Below are positions 9,710 to 22,102 of a DNA stretch of 64,000 bases, one piece after another. Within the stretch, counting starts at the first letter, position 1. Every line of letters starts with the position of its first letter. A model generated the notes under the pieces. It saw only the letters and a list, made by a program, of their open reading frames with translations, had not been told where the DNA came from and ran no database searches. The stretch lies in NCBI RefSeq assembly GCF_000204055.1, contig NW_006768785.1:62001-126000 (forward strand). The letters run 5' to 3'. Origin of the DNA: Melampsora larici-populina 98AG31 (taxonomy: Eukaryota; Basidiomycota; Pucciniomycetes; Pucciniales; Melampsoraceae). The translations under genes were made by a program, and so were the position numbers.

Positions 9710-12700
9710 ATGTTACCACCCAGCTCCTCTCTTGTTCCTTCTAGCAACGGTCCAACCCTTCGTCCTAGGACTCCTACTCAGCCCAGACCCGATTTCATCA
9801 TTCAATCTCCCGATCTATGTGTAGCTTCTATTTGTCCATCCCCTATTCGCGAAACTGTTGACTCTGACAACGAAGCTAGTGTGTGGGAGGTTACCAGCGG
9901 TGAATCCAATACCACCGATGGCATCGGTGGTGACAAAGTTGAGGTTGTTGAAGAATCGGACAACAATAACTTAACCGTTCCTACCACGAACAAGAAGAAG
10001 GGTCGTAAGTGCAAAGGCAAGGCTCCTGTTGCCAAAACCCAAGGTCGTCCGCGTGGATCTGGTGCTTCAGGAGGCTTAACCCGACGTCCACCCAAGAAAT
10101 CGAGGAAAGGACGTGTTGAGGTAAGTTCAATAGTCCTTTGTTCATATTTCAAAAACTCGCACTAACTTGTATTCAATGATTATGTAGGCAACCGTTCCTG
10201 TTGTTATCGATGTTGACCAGGAATCTGAAATTGAGGTCGTTCAGACTCCGGGTGCGCGATGTGCGCAACTCGAGCGTGTCCGCAAGTTATTGAAGTTTTG
10301 CAACACCCCAACTCATGTCAAAGGCGAGGTAAGCCTTCCATTATTTCTCTTGTTCTTGTTCTTTTATATATCTTTTTTTCGATTTCTTTCCTTTATCTTA
10401 TTCTAATCTTCCTCATTTGAATTTGTAGTCAGGAGACGACCCCCGGCAATTCCAATGTCGCTGGTGTTTTGGGCGCTTCATCCGTGGTGCTCGTAGTCAC
10501 TACAACTTGTAAGCTCATCGGGATGGAGCAAAAGGTCGAGCTGCGTGTCCCCGACGAGCTCGAGCGATTCAAGCTGGTTTTGACTTGCCCAACACTTGGG
10601 CTCAAGATCAAGCTGAAAGCACTCAAGCCTCGAACGAAGCCAATGGTCAACCAACTCTCGATGCTTTTCTCTCACAAGCCACCTTCAGTGTTGACCTCTG
10701 CAACACTGTCCTTGTCATATGGATATTATGCCATGCTCTTCCATTTAATCGATTCTATGATGGGCCTTTAAGAGCCGCATTCAAGCTGGCTAATCGTCGA
10801 GCTGACCTGAGGACCCCAACTTGGGCCGCTGGAATTGCCAAAGAGCTCTATTTCAACTTGAGTTCATCCGTGATCAATTTGGTCTCTGTAAGTTTTTATG
10901 TATTTCCCTCAACTCAGCATTCATATTCATCTTTATTTTTATCTGACATCTTTATATTTATCTGAATCATGTAGAATAATCCTGGAAAATTCTCCCTTGT
11001 CCACGACGTTTGGACTACCAAGGGTAATAGATATGCTTTCATCGGAGTTTCAGCCAATTTCATCGATGAAGACTGGAATTATCGATCGGTTCACCTCACT
11101 CTCAAGCTAGTAGCCTGGAACAAGATGGGCTTTTTACTAGCTCGCCCAGTCGCCCAATTCTTGATAGTGAACAAGCTTCACACTAAGATGAGTACAGTTT
11201 CTTTTTATAACATACATTATCAAACAAAACTAATTTATAATGTGACCCAATACATGCTAGCTCAAACCACAGATTTGGGTTCTAACAATAACACAATGGC
11301 TCTTGAAATGGAAGAAATGTTCTCGGAGTCCAATGAAAACGTTCAATGGGATTCATCTAAAAATCATGTCCCATGCTTCGCTCATAAGCTCGGTCTTGTG
11401 GTCAAGCATGGCTTGAACTCGATTGGTTTAGCTGCAGGACACATCAAACCAACCACACCGGCTAACACTTCCATTCCAATTCCCACCGTCATTCTCAACG
11501 ACGACATGACCGAGGTTGTATGCGAGTCTGATGAATCAGATGACGAGATCTTTGCTCCACCTTCATCACGCCCTTCTCAAGACTCCACCTCCGATGTAGA
11601 AGATGAATCAAGTTATGATTATGTTCCATCTAGCACATGTGTTGTGGTTCAAGGAGCTATCAAGGTATGTAATTGGTCTCTTTTTTTCATTCACTTCTGT
11701 TAAGTTCTCTACTGACTAATTCTGCAACATGACCACCAGCTCAAGGATATCAATGCCCTATTGACTCGAAGTAATGCTCGCCGTGGTGAGTTCGCCGCTC
11801 GAGCAGCTCAGATGGGCTATGATGGACCAGCCCCTATTTCTGGATGGGGTGTGCGCTGGAACATCGACTTAGCAATGTTTTTGAATTTAGTTGCTGGTCG
11901 CGATGTGAGTACTTTCATTACCTCATTTTCATATTTATCATCAGCTTTTCATTGACCGTTTGAATATGTAGGTTATTGATTCAATCCTCATCGCCGATCA
12001 AAAGACGAGGTATTATCAAGGTGCGATGATGTCCATGGAGGAGTGGGATGCTGTAGAAGAATTGTGCAAAGTGTTGAAAGTAAGTGTTATGTCTTTAATC
12101 ATCTCATGTCCAGACTTTATCACTAACATATGTTATTCATGTACATGATCAGGTATTTCACTTCTCCACCAAACGAATGGAAGGAGATTTTGCATCGGGT
12201 TCAGTCGTCCTGGCTGAGTACCTGCGAGTGAACAAAGTCCTTCAGCAGTTGCGCAACGCTTCTGTTTTCCCAAGCATAATGACAATGATCGATACCATGT
12301 TGGTGAAACTCTTGGTATACCAAGATGAAGCAGCCTCTTCAGACGTGATCATACTGGCTACAGCTATGAACCCAAAGTATCAACTTCGATTCTTTGACCT
12401 CCACTATCCCGAATATGCCGAGACAGCAAGAGAACTCATCGAGAGTGTCTTTCAAGCCAAGCTCAATGACTGGCCCGTCACTCCTCCTTCAACCCCTCCA
12501 CCCGGTCCAACTTCCAGCTCAAGTACTTCATTCGATCAATTTGATGTCTTCACCTCTGCAGCCACCTTTCAATCATCTGATTCAATCAGATCTTCCGAGC
12601 TAGAGATATATCTACAAGGCACTGTTCCAATCACTCCTGGGCAATCGGAACTAACTTGGTGGCAGGTAAGTTTCCATCGTTATTCACCTCTGACCATTTG

Positions 12701-13000
12701 CATTCATTAACTCTTTCTTTGTTCCTTCAGGCAAATGCCGAGTGATTCCCAGTTCTTGCAACCGTTGCTCGGGATTATCTATCGATTTCAGCTACCTCCT
12801 GTTGTGTTGAGCGTACTTTTTCTTCTGCAGCCGACATCGCTGTACCTGCGCGTGGAGGTTTGAAAGCCAAGACAATCTCACGAGCTGTAGGATGCAGACA
12901 ATGGCTGCAATCCTACATTCCCGTGGTTGGCAAATTTGCCAATGCGATTGCTTATGTCACCTCTTTTGCAGCAAACATGATGAAGAAGAAAAAAGACTAG
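9710..13000 (+). pseudogene. hAT transposase A, nine exons, two premature stops
   Basis: Exons fit GT-AG introns at 9710-10120, 10188-10328, 10429-10887, 10975-11191, 11261-11664, 11740-11904, 11972-12079, 12153-12665 and 12731-13000. The N-terminus has AT-hook-like basic stretches (GRPRGSG, RPPKKSRKGR). Exon 3 has a zinc-finger-like motif (CRWC then AHRDG) and the family motif IWILCHALPFNRF. Exon 4 has LVHDVWTTKGNRYAFIG. Exon 5 has AQTTDLGSNN and CFAHKLGLVV followed by an acidic linker. Exon 8 has MEGDFASGSVVLAEY. Exon 9 has the hAT dimerisation domain (ARDYLSISATSCCVERTFSSAADI). TAA at 10510-10512 interrupts the zinc-finger segment where copy B has lysine; TGA at 12743-12745 precedes the dimerisation domain. 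Otherwise the frame is well preserved. Start chosen by analogy with copies B and C. Confidence 0.8.
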
Positions 13001-13526
13001 TTTTACTCTCAAGTACTTACGCTTTGTGTTGTTTCTTCTTGATTATTTTTTTCCTTCTTTACCATTTCTATGGCTATTTCCTGCCCGCAAAGCTGTTGCT
13101 TTTCCTTGAGTGTCAAGTTTGGTTATACTTCGCTGGTATTCCTTATTGTTTCTTTGGTTATATGTCTTTATCGTCACTATCGTCACTTGTTTAACAAATT
13201 TCCCGCTGTTTTTTCTTGTTCTGGCAAAATACAAGTTTGTCCTTGTTTTTTTTGGTCTCTTATATTGCTCTTCGTGTGTTTATTGTTTCAATGTGAATAT
13301 TAATAAAAAAAATAAAAAATTGTGAATAGTACACTCTGCCCGCTCCCCAGATCCTGAAAACCGTGCAGCGGGGCGCAAGCGGGTCCCAAACCCGCCGCGC
13401 TCCTTTGGCCATGTAGCGAGCCAAAATTTTAAGCGGTGCGAGAGCGTGTGGTACATGTAGTGGGTATGTATACCGTTACAAAAAAAATTGGCTTTAGCGG
13501 ATCACAGCGGTGTGGTTCAAGTATTG

Positions 13527-13611
13527 TGAGGAGGGGGCTTGTTGGTTATTTTGGCCCATACCCAGCGGTTCTTGAGCCTCCAGGTTGAGCTGCAGAATTT
13601 GGCAACTTGAT
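13527..13611 (-). pseudogene. LINE C-terminal segment between hAT elements A and B
   Basis: On the minus strand this 85 bp strip reads DQVAKFCSSTWRLKNRWVWA and onward to NKPPP. It joins in frame to KVFDQV at 20285-20310 when element B is removed, and to the stop-containing strip at 8867-8898 when element A is removed. It is the C-terminus of the LINE protein, stranded between two hAT insertions. Confidence 0.7.
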
Positions 13612-15468
13612 CAAGACATAACCCCATTTCCATCACGCCATCATCCATCACGCCTCTAATTCCCAGCAAGTATTGTTTTCAGGCATTCGGAACTGGTGCC
13701 GGATCTAAATCTTCAATATGTGGACATGTACTGATCATCGATTGGACAGGATGATTGATCGAGTTTGGACTCAACTCAATCATCGAATTCAAGCCTCACA
13801 TCTACCATTCTTTCCTGGTGTTTCGAAGTGGAGGATCTGGATCTCAATTCTCAACCCATGGACTGAACATCTTTCAAATGTGTGGACTTATCGAGGTACA
13901 AAGGTCAGTCTCTCTTCCTTTTTACATCTCCATCAAGTGAGGATACTATCGTTGTTGACTGACCTTTGTCTTTACATTAATTTACCTTCCAACCATTAAT
14001 TATCAACACGTTGTCATTACAACTCTTATAATTGTTTATCTACAACTTTTTATAATTGTTAATCATGTCTAACTTTACCAAGCAACCAACAATCACATCA
14101 TTCATCTCTTCTGGATACGAGACTGATAATGGCAATACTCGACCTACAGCACCTCGACGCTCTTCTTGGCAAGTTACACCAGCCAGACGTGCACCTGGGA
14201 TGATCACCCCATCTTCCGACTCTTGCCTTGGTCTCTTTGATGGGGTTAGAGATGTTAGGGATGTGCACGTTCATCAGCAACATGAGCGATCTGCCTCCCA
14301 GCCACAAGGCAATGAACCGCCGTGTGAACCCGCTCAAGCAAGATCAATTATGGTTTCATGTCCTTCAAGTTCTACTCCAGTAAGTCAATCTTACTCCTCT
14401 CATCTTTCAAATCAAATGATTACCAATTTTCCTTTAATTCTTTTGATGTATTTCAGGCTACTGGTACCCATCAAGCTTGCTCAACTCAAGCTCGCTCAAC
14501 TCATGAACCTGCTTGACAAAGAGCAATCACCGTTTCATGTGCTTCAAGCTCAGCCTCTACTGCAGTATGTCGGTTTTAATCTTACTTTAGTCCAAAAAGT
14601 ATGGTATTTATGTTATGATATTTACGTTCACTTTGATTCTTATGTATCTCAGGCTACAGGTACCCACCGTGCTCAAACCCTTTCTGTATCAGATGCGGAT
14701 ATCAACAACCGCAGCGAAGTAAGTTTGTCTTTTTTATTATGTATTAGTTTGTTTTGTTTTTGATCTGACTAATTAATTAACTTTGTCTACAGATACATTT
14801 GGGTCCACCTGTGGTGGATTTGGCTCAAGACTCTGATGATGATAACTCACGGCTCAGAAAACGCAAAAGAAACCAGCCGGCAATCGAGCACAATGATCCA
14901 TTCAATTACTTTGAGCCACCAACACACAAGTACAATGTATGTCTTTAATCTCTCTATTTAATCATTTATCTTTATTGAACCTAATGACTGATATAGATTG
15001 AACCAATCGTTTTTGTAGCCGCTCGACCAACCTGGACTATCTTACACATGCAGGATGTGCTTAAAGGTGGTTCGGGTCAGTGGAAGCTCTTGTCGTTCTA
15101 ACCTCAAAGCTCATCGCGATGGATCAAAACAGGCTGGGAAGTCTGGCGCTGGATGTAGTCGTCGAGACCAGGCAATCACGGCGGGCGCCAAGCTGCAACC
15201 AACCAAATCCAAACTATGTCAACAACGTCTCTGTTGGATTTTTCATTTTGTTTTTCTTGTTTGCTATCAAAAGTCATATGCATTTTATCTAAATACATTT
15301 ATCACCAAAGCATTTTTTTATATTTCATTTCTTCATTACTACATTACATCATATTTCTGCACTCGTATTATGACATCATCATATTCATGACATCATTTGA
15401 TTTTTGTTTTCTTTTTGCTTTATAACCTGAAGATGTTACAGTCTCTCGAGTTCTTTTCTTTCTTTCTC

Positions 15469-15674
15469 ATCTGACTGTATCCATTATAATCTTACTATAA
15501 GATTTTGTCAGAGTTTTTCTTTCTCTTTTATCTTATACTAAGATTGTTTTTGTTTGGCTTCAGGTAATAAAAGTTTCTGATCTGACTGTATCCATTATAA
15601 TCTTACTATAAGATTTTGTCAGAGTTTTTCTTTCTCTTTTATCTTATACTAAGATTGTTTTTGTTTGGCTTCAG
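15469..15674 (+). repeat. 111 bp tandem duplication carrying an intron 3' end
   Basis: A 95 bp block beginning TCTGACTGTATCC and ending GGCTTCAG occurs at 15469-15563 and again at 15580-15674 (period 111 bp). The exon encoding NSLAAFLSSAPKF starts directly after the second copy, so the polypyrimidine tract and AG acceptor of this intron are present twice. Very high identity shows the duplication is recent relative to the element. Confidence 0.8.
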
Positions 15675-17614
15675 TCCAACAGTCTCCAGCAAAGTCATCA
15701 AAACTCATTAGCAGCCTTTTTATCTTCAGCGCCAAAGTTTAATAACAAGACCTTGAATCAGTGCCTGGCTGTGTGGCGAGTGGCCCAGGCTTTACCTTTC
15801 AAACGTATTGATGATCCCATACTTAAGTCCATAATGTATTGGCTCTGCCCGGATGCCCGAATCTTTGGTCGAAAATGGTCAGCAGAAGAGGCCAAAAGAT
15901 TGTATCTCTCGCTCCGAGATTTGGTCATCGAGAAAGAGCTCAAGGTATAACATTTTATTTCATCTTCTTACATCGAAATCTAATCCAATTTGTTATTGCA
16001 GTTGTGGTACAAGTAGACTGACATGATCGTCATTTTTTCATTTGCAGGAGCTGGACAGCAAGTTCTGTTTAATCCAGGATGTCTGGACCGTTAAAGGGAA
16101 TCTTCATGGGTTTATTGGCGCATTGGTGTCCTTCATTAAGAAGGACTGGACTTATGTAGTGTGGCACCTAAGTTTTAAACTAGTTGCTTGGCATCACAAG
16201 GGTCACTTATTGGCTGAGCCCATGGCGACCGTCTTGAAAAAGAACAACTTGTTCCAAAAGATGAGTTTTTCAATTTTCTTTTGATCTCTTTCTATCTTTT
16301 TGCTAATCTTGTTTTGAATAATACATGCTTGCAGGTGTCTCTGACTCCGGAAGCAACAATATCACCCTCTGTCGCAAATTGCAACGGCAACTCCACAAAG
16401 AGGGCCTGAAAACTGGGTTTGACTTCACTTGGAAACCAAGTTCACAGTTGGTTCGCTGCTTTTGTTATAAGATGGGTTTAATAGTTAAAGCTGGTCTGGA
16501 CACGCTTGGAATGAAGCCAATGCGCATCCGACATACTAATCTTGGTAGATTCCCTCAAGTTGAAATATTAGCGGTGATTGATGAGGATGAAGAGTTGGGA
16601 CAGGGTCTTACCACTGGATCCGACTCTGAGGACCCCAATTCTGACAAAGACGGAATCGACAGTCAGCCTGATGAAGAAATCCATAGCAACACTTCCAGCA
16701 CCAATTCTGATTCTCATTCCGACTCTGAGGAAGAAGATAAGGAACAAGAAGATGAATCTACTTTCTATTGAAACCGCAAGAGTGCCTACTTGCTGGGTGA
16801 CACTTATATGAAACAGTTGAGTAAAGACGTGAGTAGTTTCTTTTTTCCTTATTCCTGGGTTACTTCCATTCACTGATGTGTTTCATTTGGTTGTGATCGA
16901 GAACCAGATGGACACTGTGAACAAAAAACTCACTTGGTCGAGTGGCCATAGTGCTGACTTCAATCAAAGACGTGAAAGAGCGAATGCCCAACAAAAGAGA
17001 GACAAGTTGCCTTTGTTCAAGGCCCTCTTATCTGGCCATGGGATACGCTGGGGTATTCAAGCTGAGAGATGGGAGCGTATGTGGGAACTTTGTGGTGTAA
17101 GTTTTCTGTCTATACTCAAAAAGTTTTCTTGTGAAGTGATGTACTGACCAAATCAACTCATTTTTCCAGTTGATTGATGGAGTGATGAAGGAGGATTTAG
17201 CTGAGGTCCATGCCAAGAGGCGCCGTGCCAGAAAGGATGGTAAGAAGCATGGGTACTTTGAAGAAGTGATTTTTTCAGTTGCAGATTGGCAAGCACTGAG
17301 GGATATGCTCAATATTCTCACTGTAAGTCTTTCAACTTAAGAATCTCAACTTGTATACTGACTCCTGGATGTATTCCTCATAGCCTTACAAGATTTTAAC
17401 TCGTGAGATGGAAGGCAACATACCTACGGGGTGTATGGTGCTGGTAAAGTATGTACAGCTTAAGTCGTCCATGGACGATCAATTGAAGACTATGCACTTG
17501 AACAACCCTCTTTACCCGATGGTTGACATCATGCTAGAGAAGATCAAGATGTATCTTGACGAGGCACTTGCCTGTGATACCTTAGTTCTTGCCGCTGTTT
17601 TTCACCCCGGTTTA

Positions 17615-19185
17615 TGTTGTAGTACTTATAGCACAACAAGGGCTATACAGTGCTTTGAAAGAGGATAATCTGAAGATATAATAGATCTAAAGAAGGTGTC
17701 TGAGACTGCTCTTCCTGAGAATTGTCAACAAACTGGACTTTGTTGTTAAAGTCTCCTGATAACAGAGAATATAACCAGGTCTTTGATAATAAGAGAAAAG
17801 TATCTTGATAAAAAGCACCAGAGAAATAAGCTCAACACATTTAAAGTGTTATTCCAGTCGAGTCAAAATGTTGAAAAATAAGCTCAATATCTTTTTGATA
17901 TTATTCCAGAATGACAATGTCATATAAAGCACATAAAACAAATTTCTCCTCTAATGAAGGGCTGATTTGAGTGACCTAGTACTGCTCTAATAAGTTTATA
18001 ATGATAAAAATGATTAATGCTATGTAAGAGATGAATAAGAAAGGAAACATAATTTCGCACAAAGGACAAAAGTTTATAAACACATCAATACAAATTGTTA
18101 AAGTGGTAAACAGCTCTTAAAAATCCTCTTTACCATCCAAAAAACCAAAAGATGACTAAAATGTTGGTAAACAGCTTTGATCTAATGATTCAACCACTCT
18201 CTACATTCCTAAATTTTGCCATCAGTAGCTCATTAAACCATTATGATCATTACTATGATGTAATGTGATCTTCTATTCATCATCTGATAAGATTTATTAC
18301 TAATTTGACCAGTAAAACATGACTAATCTCTATTCTTATGATCAAATGCTGTGTATATGCTGTGTATATGCTGTGTATATGCTGTGTTTTGAATTTTCTA
18401 GAATGAATATTCATTTGATCTTATGATGATTCAGCATTTCAATGATGTAATTGCTTGTTATTAATGATTTGTGATCTTGTTGATGTGTAATCAAATCCTT
18501 TGATTCCTTATAACTTTTGTCATACACCTCTGTTACTGATGATTTAAAGGTTGTACATTATGAATTCGATGATTCTGAGTCGAATGAACTATTACTCATC
18601 AAGTTCTGACATCATTTGACACATGTAATCAGCTGAAAACCTTCATTTTCGACTATTTTCACCTATTTTCTTCACTTACACACCTTTACTAAGCTTTTCT
18701 TTCCTTCTGTAACGTTACATAGTAATCTAAAACCTTCAAAATCTCTAAAGACACTCTTGGTAACCTTATTCATTACTAATACCACTGTTACATATGTGAA
18801 ACTACCTGTAAACCCTTGTTTACCAACTTTGACTTTTTCCCATTTCCTCAATAACTTCTATTTTCCCTTATAAACCACCAATATTAAAGTTGTTACTGAA
18901 TAAAATAATGCTCCTCTTTCATATTCTAACTCTACTAAACCCATAAACCTAATATTACTACCTGAAAAACCATTTCTCAACCTGTATACCTATATTTTAG
19001 AGTTTTTCTTATGTTTTTTTTTCTTTCTTTTTGTAATCTGTTTGTTAATAGTTTATACTTATCTTATTAAGTTTTTTCATATAAATTGAGTATGCAAAGA
19101 TAAAATATATGTAATATAATTGATGTAATTCAAAATTCAATTTTTTTGATTTTTTGATTGGTCTCATAGATTGATTACCACAACA
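17615..19185. mobile_element. LTR-like insertion inside hAT transposase B
   Basis: It starts TGTTGTAGTA and ends TTACCACAACA; the terminal ACCACAACA equals the end of the copia LTRs in this window. The insert interrupts the codons after VLAAVFHPG; the hAT frame resumes with RFFSRAFG at about 19188. No 5 bp target duplication is visible for these limits; ATGT occurs on both sides. It is AT-rich and non-coding with local duplicated blocks and an 11 bp microsatellite (18346-18389). Best read as a solo LTR of about 1.57 kb. Confidence 0.55.
18346..18389. repeat. 11 bp microsatellite, four units
   Basis: ATGCTGTGTAT is repeated four times head to tail, the last unit with one change. It lies in the LTR-like insertion. 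Confidence 0.9.
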
Positions 19186-20151
19186 TGTCCGATTCTTTTC
19201 TCGTGCTTTTGGAGAGGGATCTCCTGAACACGACCAAGCTGAAGCTTTACTGCAAGTATCATTCACATCCAAGCGTGAGCGTCAAGTAGCCGAAGCTGAA
19301 GATTCAAATGAACTGGATCCAGTGACCACCTCTTCAGTCCGAGGTGGTTCGCCTCCCACAATGTTCTCACCTGATTTCCTTGATTTCTATAATGAAGTGG
19401 CAACCGTAAATAACTTCAACGAGCTGGATTGATACCTTCAGGGCATTGATCCGATGAAATCACCAAACGTCAATGATCCTCAATACGCTTTGGATTGGTG
19501 GAGGGTAAGTCCTATGTTTCTTTGCATCATTGTCAATCAATGTTATCACCTGACTGATTAACCCTTTCCAGTGTCATGCAGGTAAATATCCTGTTCTATC
19601 AGTCTTAGCTCATGACTACCTTGCAACTCCAGCAGTGTCATCTCCCCCAGAGAGATTGTTTTCAGTGGCTGGCCGGATTTGCACTGACGAGCGAGGTGGA
19701 TTAAAGCCTTGAATGACCGAGATGTTGGTCTGTAGTACCTTATGGATGCAAGAAGGGATACCTCTTACTGGGGATTTTGAGGAGGTTGGCAAAGTAATAG
19801 ATTTTTCCAAGAAGGCGATTATGAAGAAACCCCAAAAAACTTATCAATGAGATTCACCTATGCCTCGTTTCTTTCCTTTATCAAGATTTTTACTCTTTAT
19901 TTATAGATTTTTATTTTTTATATGATCTTATTTATTGTTTTCATTACTATCATTTATAACGTTATGATCTTATTCTTTAGTTTTGATTAATTTTTGTTAT
20001 TTTTCTTATGGCTGGAACCTTTTCAGTACTATTGTTTACTACTATTTACATTTTCTTGACGCTCCTTTAAAACACAAATTACATTTTATTTATTTTTCAC
20101 ATTAATTTTTTTTTGGCCGGTAACGCTGAGAAGCGCTGCAAAAAAAACACG

Positions 20152-21290
20152 CTAAAAGCTACCATTTTTGCCAAAAACAAGTTGACAACTACCATTAACC
20201 CTACCAAGTTTTGTGAGATTTTTTACGCGCCACGCTAGCGTTTTCTTGCCTAGTAGCGCTGGGTAGCGCGGCGAGCCAGACTTGACTTGATCAAAAACCT
20301 TTGGGTAGTTGAGGATGTCTGATGTTTTGTTTAGTTGAAGTTTGTGAATTGCATTTGTGAGCTTTGTGTCACATTTTGAATATCTGTGGCATATGAATAG
20401 ATAATGATCATTAGTTTCAATGCCCTCTTGGCATTTGCACAAGGTGTAAAAACATTGCTGATGTTCAAATAGGTCAGAATCAAGGTGTGCTCCGGCCAAT
20501 ATCCGGCGAGCTCAAGGATGATGTCAAAGGCCTTTCCGGTATCCGGATCCAACGGATATCCGGCCAAAAAACCGGGTCTGGGTCCCTGACGACACGCGTA
20601 AGCTGCGGTATCCGGTGTTTTCAGGCCATTCCGACAACCGAACCGCCAGATTATCCGGTCACCAGATGGTTTCAAAATCCTTTCCGACATCCGGATCTGA
20701 CAGATGCTCTGACGGAGATCCATCGGATCTTCGGTTCCGGAGCACACCTTGAGGTCAGAATTGAGACAAAGATGATTTGATCTCAGCTGCATGATAGTTG
20801 CACATTTGTGTTTTTGAAGTTGACTCAAGGCTTTTAGATGCTTTTTTGGTGATGGTTTATGACCCAAACGTTTGATGTTTTGGGGGCTGAATTCATTTGC
20901 ATCCAATTTTGACCATGCCTTGATGGCTGTGGTAAAACCTGCGAGAGTTGTGGTAGACGTGAAGGTGCTTGGCAAATCTTTTTTTCAAGCCGTTAGCTAT
21001 TTTGTCAACAGTTTCATTGCCTTTGCCACCACAGTGACTTGGGCATCACCAAATTGTCACTTTTGTGTATGTGAGGTTTGTTGCTAAGTATTTGAGTCTT
21101 TTGAAGGCTTCTTTCCGGTTGAGCAGTGATGCAATGTTGGTTGGGAAATTTGTAAGGTCTTTGATGACTGATTGGTTATCTAAGATGATCAAAATTTTAC
21201 TATTATGCTGGGTTGCTGATCATAATGCAATCAAGAAAGATGTGGTGACTGGGTTTGCAACTTTCTTCTATCACACATCTTGTTTGCAAT
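20152..21290 (-). pseudogene. LINE (non-LTR retrotransposon) 3' remnant: RNase H and C-terminal zinc knuckle
   Basis: On the minus strand, about 21240-20980 encodes an RNase H-like segment (DNQSVIKDLTNF, later CPSHCGGKGNE and VDKIANGL), with one TGA where tryptophan is expected. 20975-20752 gives KHLKALSQLQKHKCATIMQL and RSNHLCLNSDL. After the 271 bp MITE the frame resumes with FEHQQCFYTLCKCQEG and NDHYLFICHRYSKC, the Cys/His knuckle typical of LINE C-termini, then KVFDQV up to hAT element B at 20285. Sequence left of 20285 belongs to element B. The rest of this LINE lies at 13527-13611 and 8838-8898. Reverse transcriptase is not seen, so the copy is 5' truncated or decayed. Clade not determined. 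Confidence 0.75.
20481..20751. mobile_element. 271 bp MITE with perfect 15 bp TIRs and 10 bp target duplication
   Basis: CAAGGTGTGCTCCGG (20481-20495) is repeated exactly in inverse at 20737-20751. AGGTCAGAAT flanks it on both sides (20471-20480, 20752-20761). Removing the insert restores the LINE frame LNSDL-FEHQ. The interior is rich in ATCCGGAT-like palindromic words that may be enzyme-binding sites. A 9-11 bp duplication points to a Mutator-like enzyme, though the TIR is short for that group. Perfect ends suggest recent insertion. Confidence 0.88.
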
Positions 21291-22099
21291 ACCTTTGCAT
21301 TGTTATGGCCGGAGGCCATGGGAGCCGGCGCCACATCTACAACAAAGCTCTCAGGGCTCAGGTTTAGGATTCTCTATATCTTGTTGTACCACTCCTTGAT
21401 CTTCCGGCTCCTCTCCATCATTGGATTTCCCAACAATGGGAGAGAGAGAGCAGAGTGCTCACCTGAAATTGTGTCACTACAGGTTACAAGCCCGCACTGC
21501 CACTGCGAGAGCAACTGACGTTGATAACCTTTTCATGAAAACAAGAAAAATTAGTACAGATCACCAAAGCCCGTAAAGAAGAGGACATATAAGAAGAAAG
21601 TAAAAGCAAAAGAAGAATACCCACAACAAAGTGAAATAGAAACACCAAGATATCTGAAGTATCATCCTGAAATTTCAAAAACCTTAACAACCTTATCTGA
21701 TTTAACATACCCTCCCACCTCAAATTCTCTTTACCCATCCCTGATCATCAGTAAATCTGAAATATCAACATTCTTCTCTACCTTATCACTTCATGATCAA
21801 CAAAATTCCTCTACTCTATAAACTGTATTGCCAAGCCTCTACCACAACTCTCTCTTTCCATTCTTAAACACTCAACCTGCAAACATTCCATGTTCAACCT
21901 CATCAGCAACCAAAGTAGATTTAAGTTTGGTCAAAATGCAATCATTGGACTGTTTTTTCATTTTTCATTTTGTTCCATTTTTGCACTGTGAGAGGCTGCG
22001 CCCAACGCGCCCATTTTCACAACCGCGCCAGGGCGCGTCTTTTTTTTTGAAGGCCAGGCTGCCATCCTGATGATTCCTTTGATAGACTTGTAGTCGAGC
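21291..22099. other. Gene-free stretch left of the CACTA element
   Basis: Only short frames without motifs. 21975-22030 is GC-rich with repeated GCGCC words next to a poly-T run. Upstream LINE sequence may continue here but cannot be recognised. Confidence 0.4.
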
Positions 22100-22102
22100 A
22101 AT

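Larger units (their letters stand above)
8899..13526 (+). mobile_element. hAT element A (complete ends, 4.6 kb)
   Basis: Left end CAATGCCTGAAGC (8899) and right end GTATTG (inverse CAATACTTGAACC, ending 13526) form an imperfect inverted repeat. They are flanked by the perfect 7 bp duplication TGAGGAG (8892-8898, 13527-13533). Removing the element restores the LINE frame. Subterminal regions (8905-9118 and 13330-13480) are GC-rich with repeated GCGGG/CCCGC words, and a further subterminal pair matches inversely (9071-9118 against 13330-13375). It contains one multi-exon transposase gene at 9710-13000. Confidence 0.85.
14065..19850 (+). pseudogene. hAT transposase B, multi-exon, split by a nested insertion and three TGA stops
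   Basis: Same architecture as copies A and C. Recognisable parts: N-terminal exon from ATG 14065; exon near 14793-14937; zinc-finger-like exon with CRMC, NLKAHRDG (about 15019-15200); ALPFKRI and AEEAKRLYLSL (15675-15943); DVWTVKGNLHGFIG (16048-16263); SDSGSNN and an acidic linker (16335-16790); RWGIQAERW (16909-17097); EMEGNIPTGCMVLVKY (17387-17610). After the insert: FFSRAFGEG to LDWWR (about 19188-19505), and a dimerisation domain (LAHDYLATPAVSSPPERLFS) ending at TGA 19848-19850. In-frame TGA codons at 16769-16771, 19430-19432 and 19710-19712 stand where arginine is plausible. Copy B is more diverged from A and C than they are from each other. Confidence 0.75.
13612..20284 (+). mobile_element. 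hAT element B (6.7 kb including a nested insert)
   Basis: The right end GAGCCAGACTTG (20273-20284) matches the ends of the non-autonomous copy at 7203-8557. The left end begins CAAG but is otherwise poorly matched. The word ACTTGAT (13605-13611, 20285-20291) flanks the element, and deletion of the element rejoins the LINE frame exactly (VFDQ|VAKF). It contains the transposase gene 14065-19850, which is split by an LTR-like insertion at about 17615-19185. Confidence 0.75.
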
